Part shown: in pieces, positions 18,290 to 27,357 of the stretch
Position numbering within the stretch: position 1 is the stretch's first letter
Layout: every line of letters starts with the position of its first letter
Origin: Salinadaptatus halalkaliphilus
GTDB lineage: Archaea > Halobacteriota > Halobacteria > Halobacteriales > Natrialbaceae
Assembly: GCF_006543045.1 (NCBI RefSeq)
Contig: NZ_RBZW01000072.1
Coordinates: 2,605-66,604 of the forward strand
DNA: 64,000 bases
Direction of reading: 5' to 3'
Notes under the pieces: model-generated
Seen by the model: the letters and a program-made list of their open reading frames with translations, nothing else
What the model was told of the DNA's origin: nothing
Databases searched by the model: none
Position numbers and translations under genes: made by a program

Positions 18290-19305
18290 TATTTTGAGCC
18301 CTCATCAACTAATCGATAATCCTCAAATTTTCCCTCCCGTGAGTGATGGACATTGCTGCAGATTAGATGAACTGGGAATCTAGCATCTTTGCCCTCTGTT
18401 TGAGCAGCGACCGTTTCCGGATATTTATCATCGCATACTCTACATTCTGCGATACCGTCCTCGGGTACATCGAGTATCTTTGGAGTGGTCCGACATATCT
18501 CTCCGACCGGCTCATTACGCTCTTGATTCAGCTCAACGACAACCCCAATCAGTTCAGAAGACCACCAGTGCTCCCCAGACCAGTGCGAAAAGACCCCATC
18601 GTAGGTGAATTCCCCATACGACGTATCGTATAGTTCTTCGAGATAGTCATCAAAGACATTTACCTCTAGTCCGACCTTTGTAGCAGTCCAAGTTTTGTTC
18701 CAGAGCGGCCCGGGAGTCTCACGGAAGCGGTGACAAACCCATTCCATAAACGCAAGCTTGTTTCCTCCCTTCACCGTTGAATCCTTCTTCAATCCAGAAT
18801 TGAACTCCCTCGGGACAACAGCTTCTACCTCTTCGATAGCAGTCTCTGGAGGCTTCAAAGTTTCTACCAGAGATTCAAACCCTTCTCCCCTAACCGATTC
18901 TATGGCGTCATAATCAGATAGATCGTTAACCAGTTTGGTAGCTCCGTCCTGACTCACTAAGTCTTTAACTTCGCATGTCCACTGGAAGTGGCTCTTACTT
19001 ACAGGCTGTTGGAGTTCCTCTATCGCTTCCCCGCTAAAGGCATAGATAGGGACTTGGGGGAGGTTCTCTCTGACTGTACCAGCCATTGTGAGTCCTTTCC
19101 CAGTATAGTCCCCGTTCTGATGCAGAACCCAATCAATCAAAACGAGATCTGCATCCGGTTCGTTGTCTGATTGAAGGTCCTCTGTAGCATCTTCGGGGTT
19201 GGTGAATTCAACACAGAGAGGGTCTGCTTGCTCCTCTAGAACGTTAGCAAAATTTTCTTCTCGATTGTCTCGATCATCAATCCACCAGACAGTATAGTCA
19301 TTCAT
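18289..19305 (-). CDS. receiver-domain-like protein with C-terminal cysteine/histidine domain
   Basis: The 338-residue protein starts YTVWWIDDRDNREENF and continues with DLVLIDWVLHQNGDYTGKGL, giving the acidic pair and the phospho-acceptor aspartate of a response-regulator receiver. PIYAFSGE matches the T/S region, but the conserved lysine is not obvious. Residues 180-260 form a separate domain (FMEWVCHRFRETPGPLW). The C-terminal 60 residues contain ECRVCDDKY and HLICSNVHHSREGKF, a possible zinc-binding treble-clef-like effector domain. It overlaps the kinase stop by 8 bases. It is probably phosphorylated by the neighbouring kinase; the output is unknown and no classical DNA-binding output domain is visible. 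Confidence 0.78.
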   Translation of the reverse strand: MNDYTVWWIDDRDNREENFANVLEEQADPLCVEFTNPEDATEDLQSDNEPDADLVLIDWVLHQNGDYTGKGLTMAGTVRENLPQVPIYAFSGEAIEELQQPVSKSHFQWTCEVKDLVSQDGATKLVNDLSDYDAIESVRGEGFESLVETLKPPETAIEEVEAVVPREFNSGLKKDSTVKGGNKLAFMEWVCHRFRETPGPLWNKTWTATKVGLEVNVFDDYLEELYDTSYGEFTYDGVFSHWSGEHWWSSELIGVVVELNQERNEPVGEICRTTPKILDVPEDGIAECRVCDDKYPETVAAQTEGKDARFPVHLICSNVHHSREGKFEDYRLVDEGSK

Positions 19306-21676
19306 TCAGCGTCACCTCTACACACGTAGACCAGTCATCTGTATCTACAAACTTAGCATGACCGTCGTGTTTCTGAGCAATGTTCCGCACAATGCTGAGT
19401 CCAAGCCCACTGCCCTTCCCTAGGTGTTCAGACAATTCTTCGGGCATTTGCTCAGAAAGCCCCTCATACATGTTCTCAGCCGGGTCAGAGACCAATGGCT
19501 CAAACGCGGCACCCTGCTGATTATCTGGAATACCAACCCCGTCATCATACACTCTGATTCGAACTCCATTATCAGTCGAACTTCCTTGGACCAAAATTGC
19601 TTTTTCAGTGTCAGAGATGGTTCCCACGGCTTTTATGCTGTTAGTCACTAAATTCACGATAACCGAATAGAGTTCTGATTCATACATCGGCGGAGTACGA
19701 AGCAGGTCAGGAATGTCAGTAGAGATGTCCACTCCATAATAATCACCAATGTACTCAACTGCGTCTGTAACGTCTGTTACGGTATCTGCAACGTTTTGTG
19801 GAGAGATCTCTTTCTGTGTACCAGTCTCCATGAAGATGCCAAAGAGTTCCATCTGGTCTTCGAATCGGCCTTGCATATCTCGAAGGTCGTCTATAACATC
19901 TGAAAACCTCGGCTGTTGTTCCTCAGGTAAATCGTCGATGACTGCCTCAATGCGGGAAGCACTGCTTTCCAGGTTACTTACCATGGACCGAAGCTCATGC
20001 GAAAAGGAGAAGACGACCTGATTGACAGAAAACGCAGATCTGAAGAAGTCGATTTCCTGTTCTTTTCTATCGATGGAGTTTCTAATGACTTTAGTGGCGG
20101 TTTCGACTGCCTCGTCAGAGACTTGCTTATCTTCCTCTGGCATCGTCTCAGTCGCTGTATCTGCCACACCCTCCAAGAGATTAATCGCTTTGTCTACGGT
20201 CTCATCCGGTGTATCCGTCTGTTCCGCACCTAAGTCGTCATCTTCAGATTCCCCACCGTTCAGGTCACCCAATTGTGTCTGACCCTCAGATTCTGTTTTC
20301 CTATCGGAGCCATCATCTTCTCCGGTTTCCTCAAGGAACTTCTCAGTCTCCTCCTGTAGCTCTTCTTGGGCCTTTCTAGCTTTGTAGTGGCTATACTGGA
20401 GAGTCATCCATTCGAGACTTAGGACGACAATTTCTTTCAGTTGCTTTATCAGGTCATTGTCGAGGAAGTCTTCTCGATTGGACGCCATTCTCAACTCTGC
20501 GGAAGAGCTAATCATTACACGTCCGATCAGATTCCGGTTGTTCGGGAATGACAGCAAGGTATCCTCAAACTCTGTGTGTAGATCGAGCGTGTCGGAGAGG
20601 TCTTCGAATCGGTCATCAGGCTTTCGACCCCTGTTTGTGGTCCTTCTTTTGTCGACTCCCAACCAGTCGTCATCTGGCCCCCCATATGAAAACACCCGGA
20701 ACCCACCTTTGTATACTCGAACACCGCTTTGCTCCTCTGCAATCTCATTAGCACGTTCCAAACTCAGCGTTTGAGGATCTCGATAATGTTCCTTGGTGTC
20801 TCGTGGAATGTATGAGATCTTGAATTCTGTCCCAGCTAGACTGTCGACAGTATGGTTGAAAGAATACATCCGATTACCAATCAACTTAGCATCCAACGAG
20901 AGAGAAACCTCTCCATTTTCAGACAGACTACCCTCTAGACAGCCCCAACTAGCGTCGTGAACCTGCTCTGAAAGAGCTCCTTTTCCATCCTTGAACTCAG
21001 GTGCGTCAAACCGAATCTCAAAGCCTGGGTCGGGCTCATACTCCGGGCCTCTATTTGTCGGCTGAACAACCGCAAGCATCGAAACGTTTCGCCGAAGAGT
21101 GTTGAAATCCTGCTGATTCCACTTGTCTTGGAGATCGCGTAGTCCAATAGTTGTCCCTGTCTGCACTTTTCCATCTGCGGGAAACCGTTCAACTGTTGGG
21201 CTAAATGTGACCTCGTCGATTTCTTGATTACTCTCGTACTTCCGCCAAGGGATTGTTAGAGATGTCCGTTCATACTCGCCATCAGCCTCAACGTATGCTG
21301 TAGTAGTAAGCTCCAACACATGGGCTAATCGGCGGCAAGCAAACCGGCCGATCCCCTTCGATCCCGCCCTCTCGCGTCCGTATTTATCCGAGTTCGGATT
21401 ATCAATCTTATCTGTCGTTGCGATCCGCATGAAGTCATCCCGCACCTCAGCGAGGGACATTCCAGTCCCATCGTCGCGGATTCGAATCTCACTGTCTGTG
21501 GTATCATCTGCTTTTGTGTCCTCAAACTCTAGAACAACCTCAGTCGCGTCAGCGTCGTATGCGTTCTTGATGAGTTCACTAACAGCGACGTGGTTTCGAG
21601 TGACGAGGTTCTCTCCCAGCTCCTCCAATAACCGACTATCGATAGTGAATGAAACGTCATCTGGAGAGCTGCTCAT
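19298..21676 (-). CDS. dual-GHKL protein: Hsp90/MORC-like ATPase fused to a histidine kinase
   Basis: A 792-residue protein with two GHKL ATPase modules. The N-terminal one (residues 10-130) has the N-box ELIKNAYDADATEVVL, RDDGTGMSLAEV and GSKGIGRFACRRL, as in MutL/Hsp90/MORC proteins. Next comes a transducer-like region to about 400, then an acidic disordered linker. The C-terminal half has the H-box FSHELRSMVSNLE (His phosphorylation site) near residue 565, then a second ATPase with VNLVTNSIKAVG, YDDGVGIPDN and GKGSGLGLSIVRNIAQ. No membrane segment or PAS domain is visible, so the input is cytoplasmic. It is the first gene of a three-gene operon and divergent from a metallopeptidase gene. 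The layout fits a sensor of nucleic acid or of a cell-invasion state. Confidence 0.88.
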   Translation of the reverse strand: MSSSPDDVSFTIDSRLLEELGENLVTRNHVAVSELIKNAYDADATEVVLEFEDTKADDTTDSEIRIRDDGTGMSLAEVRDDFMRIATTDKIDNPNSDKYGRERAGSKGIGRFACRRLAHVLELTTTAYVEADGEYERTSLTIPWRKYESNQEIDEVTFSPTVERFPADGKVQTGTTIGLRDLQDKWNQQDFNTLRRNVSMLAVVQPTNRGPEYEPDPGFEIRFDAPEFKDGKGALSEQVHDASWGCLEGSLSENGEVSLSLDAKLIGNRMYSFNHTVDSLAGTEFKISYIPRDTKEHYRDPQTLSLERANEIAEEQSGVRVYKGGFRVFSYGGPDDDWLGVDKRRTTNRGRKPDDRFEDLSDTLDLHTEFEDTLLSFPNNRNLIGRVMISSSAELRMASNREDFLDNDLIKQLKEIVVLSLEWMTLQYSHYKARKAQEELQEETEKFLEETGEDDGSDRKTESEGQTQLGDLNGGESEDDDLGAEQTDTPDETVDKAINLLEGVADTATETMPEEDKQVSDEAVETATKVIRNSIDRKEQEIDFFRSAFSVNQVVFSFSHELRSMVSNLESSASRIEAVIDDLPEEQQPRFSDVIDDLRDMQGRFEDQMELFGIFMETGTQKEISPQNVADTVTDVTDAVEYIGDYYGVDISTDIPDLLRTPPMYESELYSVIVNLVTNSIKAVGTISDTEKAILVQGSSTDNGVRIRVYDDGVGIPDNQQGAAFEPLVSDPAENMYEGLSEQMPEELSEHLGKGSGLGLSIVRNIAQKHDGHAKFVDTDDWSTCVEVTLNE

Positions 21677-21699
21677 TGACTACAGGATACGGTGGTAAG

Positions 21700-21706
21700 T
21701 TTAAAA
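21700..21706. promoter_or_regulatory. shared palindromic TATA box of two divergent transcripts
   Basis: TTTAAA (with flanking A) is symmetrical. Its centre is about 26-27 bases from the kinase ATG (21676, minus) and about 31 bases from the metallopeptidase GTG (21734, plus). Both distances fit leaderless or near-leaderless archaeal transcription from one box read in both directions. Confidence 0.5.
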
Positions 21707-21733
21707 GCACTTGGGAAAGTCCCCTTCATTATT

Positions 21734-22465
21734 GTGAGCGCAGGGCGAGAGATACTGGAGCTTCGGTCCGGGGACCGGATACCATACTCTGTCCAGCAGC
21801 GGAACGTGCAGAACTCGAAGCTAACGCTCAATCCCGATGGTTCCCTCTCGGTTACAGTCTCTTCAGACGCTTCGGGCCGAGAAATCGTTGCGAGGAATAC
21901 CGGCTGGATTTCGGAGAAATTCGATGAGCAAGAGGAGTCTGTAAAGATCGTCACCGAGAAGTACGGCGATATTACGTCTGGCTTCGTCTTCTGGGGGCAG
22001 AAATATGACTTGGAAAGGTGGATCGGCTCTTACGACATCAGCATTGAGGAGAACACGGTAAAAGTACAGACGCCACAGTCCGGTGACCACCTGCGTTTTC
22101 TTCTCAACCAGACGAGGGAGGCAGTCCGTGAGGCGGTTACCACGATAGCTGACTCGATGTGTGCGACCCACGAGTTGACGGTCCAGCAAATATCGATCCG
22201 AAACCAGCAGACAAAATGGGCGAGTTGCTCGTCTGGCCACACGCTCAATTTTAACCTTAGATCTGCGTTCCTTCCCTATGACCACCTGCGCTACTTGGTC
22301 GCCCACGAAGTGGCACATACAAGGCACCCGGAACACTCGGAGGCGTTCTGGGACCTTGTGGAGTCGATGGTTCCAGAGTATGATCAGTATCGAGGTGAGC
22401 TACAGATGTTCTGGTATGCGCTCCATCGCAACGAGAACTGGGAGGAACTGTTGAAAAGAGCGTAG
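21734..22465 (+). CDS. YgjP/DUF45-type zinc metallopeptidase
   Basis: About 243 residues from GTG 21734; a GTG at 21692 is in frame but lies upstream of the likely TATA box. The C-terminal half has the family signature: ISIRNQQTKWASCSSGHTLN, then YLVAHEVAHTRHPEHSEAFW with HExxH zinc ligands and the third ligand in the following HxxxF stretch. YgjP-like (SprT-related) peptidases are often encoded beside restriction-modification genes. The N-terminal 100 residues are beta-rich. It is co-oriented with the methyltransferase gene starting 132 bases downstream and divergent from the GHKL kinase operon. The substrate is unknown; a role in processing a neighbouring system component is conjecture. Confidence 0.85.
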   Translation: MSAGREILELRSGDRIPYSVQQRNVQNSKLTLNPDGSLSVTVSSDASGREIVARNTGWISEKFDEQEESVKIVTEKYGDITSGFVFWGQKYDLERWIGSYDISIEENTVKVQTPQSGDHLRFLLNQTREAVREAVTTIADSMCATHELTVQQISIRNQQTKWASCSSGHTLNFNLRSAFLPYDHLRYLVAHEVAHTRHPEHSEAFWDLVESMVPEYDQYRGELQMFWYALHRNENWEELLKRA

Positions 22466-22597
22466 AGGCCTGTCGGCTGTGATCAACCTATTAGCATCCA
22501 TAGACACAGTCACCCTCGACGATTCCGCATCGAACTTTCTGATTGCGAATAACAGCGTTCCAAAAGCTCCAATATACCCGACTGTATTTATTGGCGT

Positions 22598-24967
22598 ATG
22601 TCACTAGGGCGGGAACTGAGAGGGGGTCCCCATAAAATCGAATACCCACTCGCCGATTTTTTCCATACTGTCTCTGATCTCGGCCATGCGGAAACATCGC
22701 AGGTCGCGTCTGAACTCGGTTGTTCGTACCCAACAGCATATAAGAAGCTTCGAGCCCTCTCGGAACTCGGGATAATTCAATGTCGCGAAGACAGTAACCC
22801 CCTGGTATGGTCTATGAATGTCGGACACACTGGTTCAGAAGGGGCGAACCTAAGAAGACTGACACGGGAGAAGCTGGCGGCTCTGATGCTTGAAGCTGTT
22901 GATGATGCGGCACAGCAGCTCAAAACTTCCTCTTCGTTTGTGCAGAACCCTCCTCACGAGGTTCGACGGTGGCTCAACGACAGAGGAATGGATGCATCCG
23001 AATCATCCTCAGAAGCGACCTCCCGCGCCGCTGTGTTCGATTTCTATCTGAAGAGCACGCTCCACTCACTGTACGTTCCGGAGGTTGAAAAGCTAGAGCC
23101 TCTAGACGTCGAGGCCGATCATGCCCAATCATTCGAAACTGCGAGAAACCTCACCGGTAACGAAGGGTTCTCTCCAACGCCACCAGGTCAGTTATCGGGG
23201 GATCTCCCTGAGGATGCGCAGAAGCGGATCCTAGCACTCCGGAGCGCTCTTCGTGCCTGCGATCAGCCAGCTATTATCCTCAGCTCGGTCTATGAGTGCC
23301 TCTTTACACAGGAAGCACGTCGAGAGCTGGGACAGTTCGCCACCTCTAACAGAATCAGTTCGCTCCTAGCAGAGTGGGCCGTCTCTGAGGACTCTGATAC
23401 TGTCTTGGACCCCGGCGTTGGTGCCGGCATGCTCTCATCTGCAGTTGTCCGTGAGAAAGCAGAGAGGGGAGACAGTACCCCGATTCAGGACATCAAGGCC
23501 ATCGACGTCGACGGTCTGTCCGTCTCAATGGCAGCAGTCTCGCTGAAGTCAATCGATGGAGCCGGGAGCCCGGAGCTGAATATCGAGGATTTCCTAGACC
23601 TGAAGCCATACGAGTGGACTAGTGAGGGACGAGACCAATCAGATCCCGCCGACGCTGTTGTTTCAAATCCGCCCTACTCCCGGTCACAGTTACTGACAAA
23701 AGACGAAAAGGACGCGGTAAACACCCAAATATCCCGAGAAGCTGGAATCGACCTCCACGGTAAGTCGCCACTGTATGTGTATTTCCTTATCCATGCAACG
23801 CAGTTCGTTAAGCCGGGTGGAAAACTAGGGTTCGTCATCCCGTCCGGATTCATGCAGACCGACTTCGGAGTCGGGTTCAAGCAATATCTCAAAGAGGAGT
23901 TCCAGATCGAGGCCGTCGTTAACCTTGATGACCAAGAAGGGACGTTTGAGGGGGTGAAGACCACCGTGAGTCTCCTGTTCTTGACGAAGGGAGCCCCAGA
24001 TCAGAATCACGATGTTACGTTCATCAATCTCCCAGAATGGCCAGATTATGAGTCGCTGTCTGACCTTCTTGATGAGGACTTCGAGGACTCAGATGGTCCG
24101 GAGGGATATCGGGTAGATATCGCACAGCGATTACTCCCTCCTGAAGAAAAGTGGCTCCACTACTTCGCGCCAACGGACACCGAGGAGATCTCCGGTGTAA
24201 GCGAATTTAGCGATATTGCTACGATCAAGCGTGGGATCGCCACAGGGAATAACCAGATATTCTGCCTCACGAAGGACGATATTGAGAAGCATAATCTTCC
24301 AAAGAAGTACCTTTGGCCCATAATCCGAACAGCGAAAGACATCCCCGGGTACGAAATCACCTCTGAGGACTGGTTCTCGTGGAATAGAAAAGGGAGAGAT
24401 GTCTGGCTCCTGTACTGTTATGACGATGATGGGGTGAAAATCCAGGATCCAGAAGGTGTCACTGAGTATCTGGATTACTGCGAAAAGGAGTACGACACCG
24501 ACCGGAAGCTGCTGGATCAGCGAAACCCCTGGCACTGCGTCGACGAACGCGAGCCTGCACCGATACTAGCGAAGTACATGAGCCGAACAGGATCTCAGTT
24601 CATCCACAACAAAGCCGGGGTGAGAACGCTGAATAACATGCACAACATCATCCCCGACTTCGAGGAGAATGAGGAGCAGGTGAAAGCGCTGCTTGCCTAC
24701 CTGAACAGCAATATCGTCAAACAGGAGATCAGCAAAGTAAGTCGGTCGTATAGTGGCCTAGAGAAGATAGAGCTCGGTGCGCTGAAGTCCTCACCAGTGA
24801 TCGATCCTCGGGAATTAGCGGCTGAGACCGTTCAGGAGCTCGCTACGCTGTTCGATGAGTTGGAGACCGCAGAACGTGGTGATGAAGATATTTTTGAACC
24901 CATAGGGAAAATCGACGAGATACTCATGGATATTCTAGACATCTCCGTTCAGCCGTCCGAAGAGTAG
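22598..24967 (+). CDS. winged-helix-fused N6-adenine DNA methyltransferase
   Basis: A 789-residue protein. Residues 15-75 form a helix-turn-helix (VASELGCSYPTAYKKLRALS...IIQCRED). The middle holds methyltransferase motif I VLDPGVGAGMLSSAVV near residue 270, IDVDGLSVSMAAVSLK, and catalytic motif IV VVSNPPYSRSQ near 355, with LGFVIPSGFMQTDFG after it. This is an Eco57I/HsdM-like N6-adenine methyltransferase. The C-terminal 300 residues resemble a target-recognition domain (KRGIATGNNQIFCL; LNSNIVKQEISKVSRSYSGL). No nuclease motif is visible, so it is a solitary methylase or relies on other components. With the YgjP peptidase it forms the right arm of the divergent locus. Confidence 0.85.
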   Translation: MSLGRELRGGPHKIEYPLADFFHTVSDLGHAETSQVASELGCSYPTAYKKLRALSELGIIQCREDSNPLVWSMNVGHTGSEGANLRRLTREKLAALMLEAVDDAAQQLKTSSSFVQNPPHEVRRWLNDRGMDASESSSEATSRAAVFDFYLKSTLHSLYVPEVEKLEPLDVEADHAQSFETARNLTGNEGFSPTPPGQLSGDLPEDAQKRILALRSALRACDQPAIILSSVYECLFTQEARRELGQFATSNRISSLLAEWAVSEDSDTVLDPGVGAGMLSSAVVREKAERGDSTPIQDIKAIDVDGLSVSMAAVSLKSIDGAGSPELNIEDFLDLKPYEWTSEGRDQSDPADAVVSNPPYSRSQLLTKDEKDAVNTQISREAGIDLHGKSPLYVYFLIHATQFVKPGGKLGFVIPSGFMQTDFGVGFKQYLKEEFQIEAVVNLDDQEGTFEGVKTTVSLLFLTKGAPDQNHDVTFINLPEWPDYESLSDLLDEDFEDSDGPEGYRVDIAQRLLPPEEKWLHYFAPTDTEEISGVSEFSDIATIKRGIATGNNQIFCLTKDDIEKHNLPKKYLWPIIRTAKDIPGYEITSEDWFSWNRKGRDVWLLYCYDDDGVKIQDPEGVTEYLDYCEKEYDTDRKLLDQRNPWHCVDEREPAPILAKYMSRTGSQFIHNKAGVRTLNNMHNIIPDFEENEEQVKALLAYLNSNIVKQEISKVSRSYSGLEKIELGALKSSPVIDPRELAAETVQELATLFDELETAERGDEDIFEPIGKIDEILMDILDISVQPSEE

Positions 24968-24973
24968 AGGTAG

Positions 24974-25206
24974 CTACTGTTCCTCAATGGGGTGGCATTT
25001 GTCTCGTGCCCGAAAGTCTACTTGCTCGCCAGAGTCGAGTTCGACTCGATAGATCTGTGAGTCTTCATCGCTGCCGGTGGACGCCCCAAGGTCATCTGAA
25101 AGTATGCGTACGATCTCCCCGTGGCCCCATGGAACTGTTCGTAGTCCGGGTCACGCTCATCGGGAATGTCGACGCGGACTCTATTGCCTACTGAGAGCGA
25201 CGGCAT
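24974..25206 (-). pseudogene. small SH3-like protein (DUF8139-like), frameshifted
   Basis: The frame starts at ATG 25206 and reads LSVGNRVRVDIPDERDPDY, EQFHGATG. After a run of four G it continues correctly only in the next frame (EIVRILSDDLGASTGSDEDS, IYRVELDSGEQVDFRARDK), ending at TAG 24974-24976. One extra G near 25119 would restore a protein of about 78 residues. The family is a haloarchaeal KOW/SH3-like small protein; 27063-27323 is an intact relative and 33513-33650 a decayed one. This is either true decay or a sequencing error in the run. Confidence 0.7.
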
Positions 25207-25327
25207 AGTGTTGGACTGGGGAGTACAGGGGAATCAACGCTACGATGGGAGGAGCTTTGAACGACGCTCTTATGTAGAACTGCGGAAAGACCCTGTAGTT
25301 ACACTGAGCCGGCGCTAATTTGACGAT

Positions 25328-26160
25328 ATGTCTTCTGCTCAGCCGGTGTTCGGCGCGATGTTTCGAGAGCCAATCGAGTTGGACATCGTCGGGATCGGTA
25401 TCGGGCGTCAAGGAATTCTGGAAGCATACGTCCTGTCCACAGTGGGGACACAACGCCGTTCAAACGTGGCCGCATCTCGATCGCGTGTGGTGCCGTGACT
25501 GCAACTTCAAGCCGGTCTACACCTACGGAACGCCATTCACGAGAAGCACCTCACCTGCGGCGAGGTACTTCTCACGTTCACGCTCTACGCCGATACGTTG
25601 CTCAGTATCAACCAAATCGCGCCGTTGCTCGATCGCGCCTACAAAACCGTTCACACCGCGATCCGGGAGTGGAAGCCGCGGTTCAGCGCGGCTTCCCCGT
25701 CGTCTGGGAGCTGCTAAACCAGACTATTGATGGACCGACACAGGTCGACGAATCTGGTAAAGTCTGTTCAGGCTACAAGGGTCAAGAGCCGCCGCGAAAC
25801 AGCCGTTCTACCGGCGGCTAGTCCCAGTCTGACCGATCACGCTGGCGAGGACACCACGGTGATCAGATGACGCTCGTCGCGGCGTGCCGCGACTCACTTC
25901 GTGTGATTCGCGGACAGCGGGGTATCAACTCCGAAGGCGATCTTGATTCAGTAATTCAGGAGGCTAAAGACCTCTCCCAGCCGCTAGGAGAGGTCTGGAC
26001 AGACGGCCTCCAAGCGTACCGCGAGATGGATCGTGACCACCGAACGGTCGTCCACAAAGAGCGGTATGTATCGCCCGACGGCGTCCACATCAATTAGGCT
26101 GAGTGCCTATTTTCACTCGTTTTGATCCCCTCGATCGTGTTGCCCAGACTGCGACCGACA
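25328..26160 (+). pseudogene. broken IS1595-type transposase
   Basis: Pieces of one transposase lie in shifting frames. They are a zinc ribbon HTSCPQWGHNAVQTW...VWCRDCNFKP with the second ribbon cysteine changed to Trp, a helical part (GEVLLTFTLYADTLLSINQI), the first catalytic acid region TQVDESGKVCSGYKGQEPPR, the second in EVWTDGLQAYREM, and the final HIN-stop-AEC, where the expected NQxE box is interrupted by TAG at about 26096. At least three frame changes and one nonsense codon make it dead. Element ends were not recognised. The zinc ribbon and DE(N)E-type order support IS1595; the subgroup is unclear. Confidence 0.7.
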
Positions 26161-27062
26161 TGGGCGAGGAGTTCGATCCGTAAACGCGACTGCGTGCTGT
26201 ACAGGGAAGAGGTATACCAGCGTTAGAGAACTTAAAGAAACACATAAAACCATCGTCTACGTTTTAGCTTCGCCCGAAACTGACTGGACAACTGACGCTC
26301 AGATATTTCCAATCCATCCCGTTTTGACAGGGTCCCCTTCCAGAACATGTCAACTGATACACTCTGATACCCCCCGCATACAGTGCTCGGGAACCACTTC
26401 TTTGGGATTTATCATACATTGACATCCACTCCGCGTTCCCGCGAAGGATAATATCGACGAAGTGGTGTTGCCAGTACTGAAAAAACCAAATGATAACTTG
26501 TTTTCCTGTACTGATTACAACAATCTCGAACAGGCCAAGATATCATGTGTGATACACACAGAACTGCACGCCTTTTCTACATCGGTTTTTGGACAAGAAT
26601 ATTCTAAACCAGAGATATAAGTCATTTTACGGTGGTTTGGAGCGGAAACGAGGGGTGTCCTCTCTAACCTGGTTCCACTCCATACTGTGAATTATTCTCC
26701 GCGCCTTTCAAGTTGTGACCAATGCATCGGACCAGTCACTATAGCGCTGAATCGAAGTACTGGCCCTACGTGCCGACACCGCAGGAGGAATTGATGACCG
26801 GCAACAGTGACGACACACCACGAGTATATCGCGCCAGAAGGTGGGCCGGTCCGCCGGCTTCGACATGAGCGACTGGAGCGAAGGTGCCACCCAGGCTATG
26901 CTGAACGCCGACCGCGAACCTGCCGACTCTGATTAACCTCCAGTAGATAGTAATCCGATTTCTTGATTTATGATTGAGATTGAAATTTAGTTGGGTAATT
27001 CGGTAACTACGTGTGCGAATGCAACGATGGACTGATACAGTTTGCAGACTCAAAATAAACCA
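26161..27062. other. non-coding region with one short decayed reading frame
   Basis: Around 26841-26936 a plus-strand frame ends in FDMSDWSEGATQAMLNAD and TAA, with haloarchaeal-looking composition, and may be the C-terminal scrap of a lost gene. The rest (26,165-26,830) is AT-rich with no sustained frame and no recognised site. It is probably debris between the dead transposase and the small gene at 27063. Confidence 0.4.
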
Positions 27063-27323
27063 ATGGAAGACATCCCGCAACCGTCACGTGACTCGTACTC
27101 AACTGGTGATCAGGTCCAAATCTACATTGGTTCTGACGACCCTGATTCGCAGTATCATGGTGTCGTCTGCGAGGTTGTCGAAGTTCTCACGGATGATCTT
27201 GATTCGGAAACTGATCGGGCCACAGATGCATACTCATACAGACTCAGAGATGTAGAAACAGATGAGGAGCTCCCAATTCCATTCCGTCACCATGATTTAG
27301 CAGTGGTTGAGAATAATCAGTAG
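27063..27323 (+). CDS. small SH3-like protein (DUF8139-like)
   Basis: An 86-residue acidic protein from ATG 27063; upstream in-frame starts are TTG only. It reads YSTGDQVQIYIGSDDPDSQY, HGVVCEVVEVLTDDLDSETD and YRLRDVETDEELPIPFRHHD. This is the strand pattern of a KOW/SH3-like barrel: GDxV...DPD...YHG..c.V. It is the intact member of a family with two damaged copies in the window (24974-25206, 33513-33650). Such proteins may bind RNA, DNA or a partner protein; no function is established here. Transcription is convergent with the AddA-like gene. Confidence 0.7.
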   Translation: MEDIPQPSRDSYSTGDQVQIYIGSDDPDSQYHGVVCEVVEVLTDDLDSETDRATDAYSYRLRDVETDEELPIPFRHHDLAVVENNQ

Positions 27324-27357
27324 TTCACCTCTACTGACCGATGGAGGGTGGTTACGA

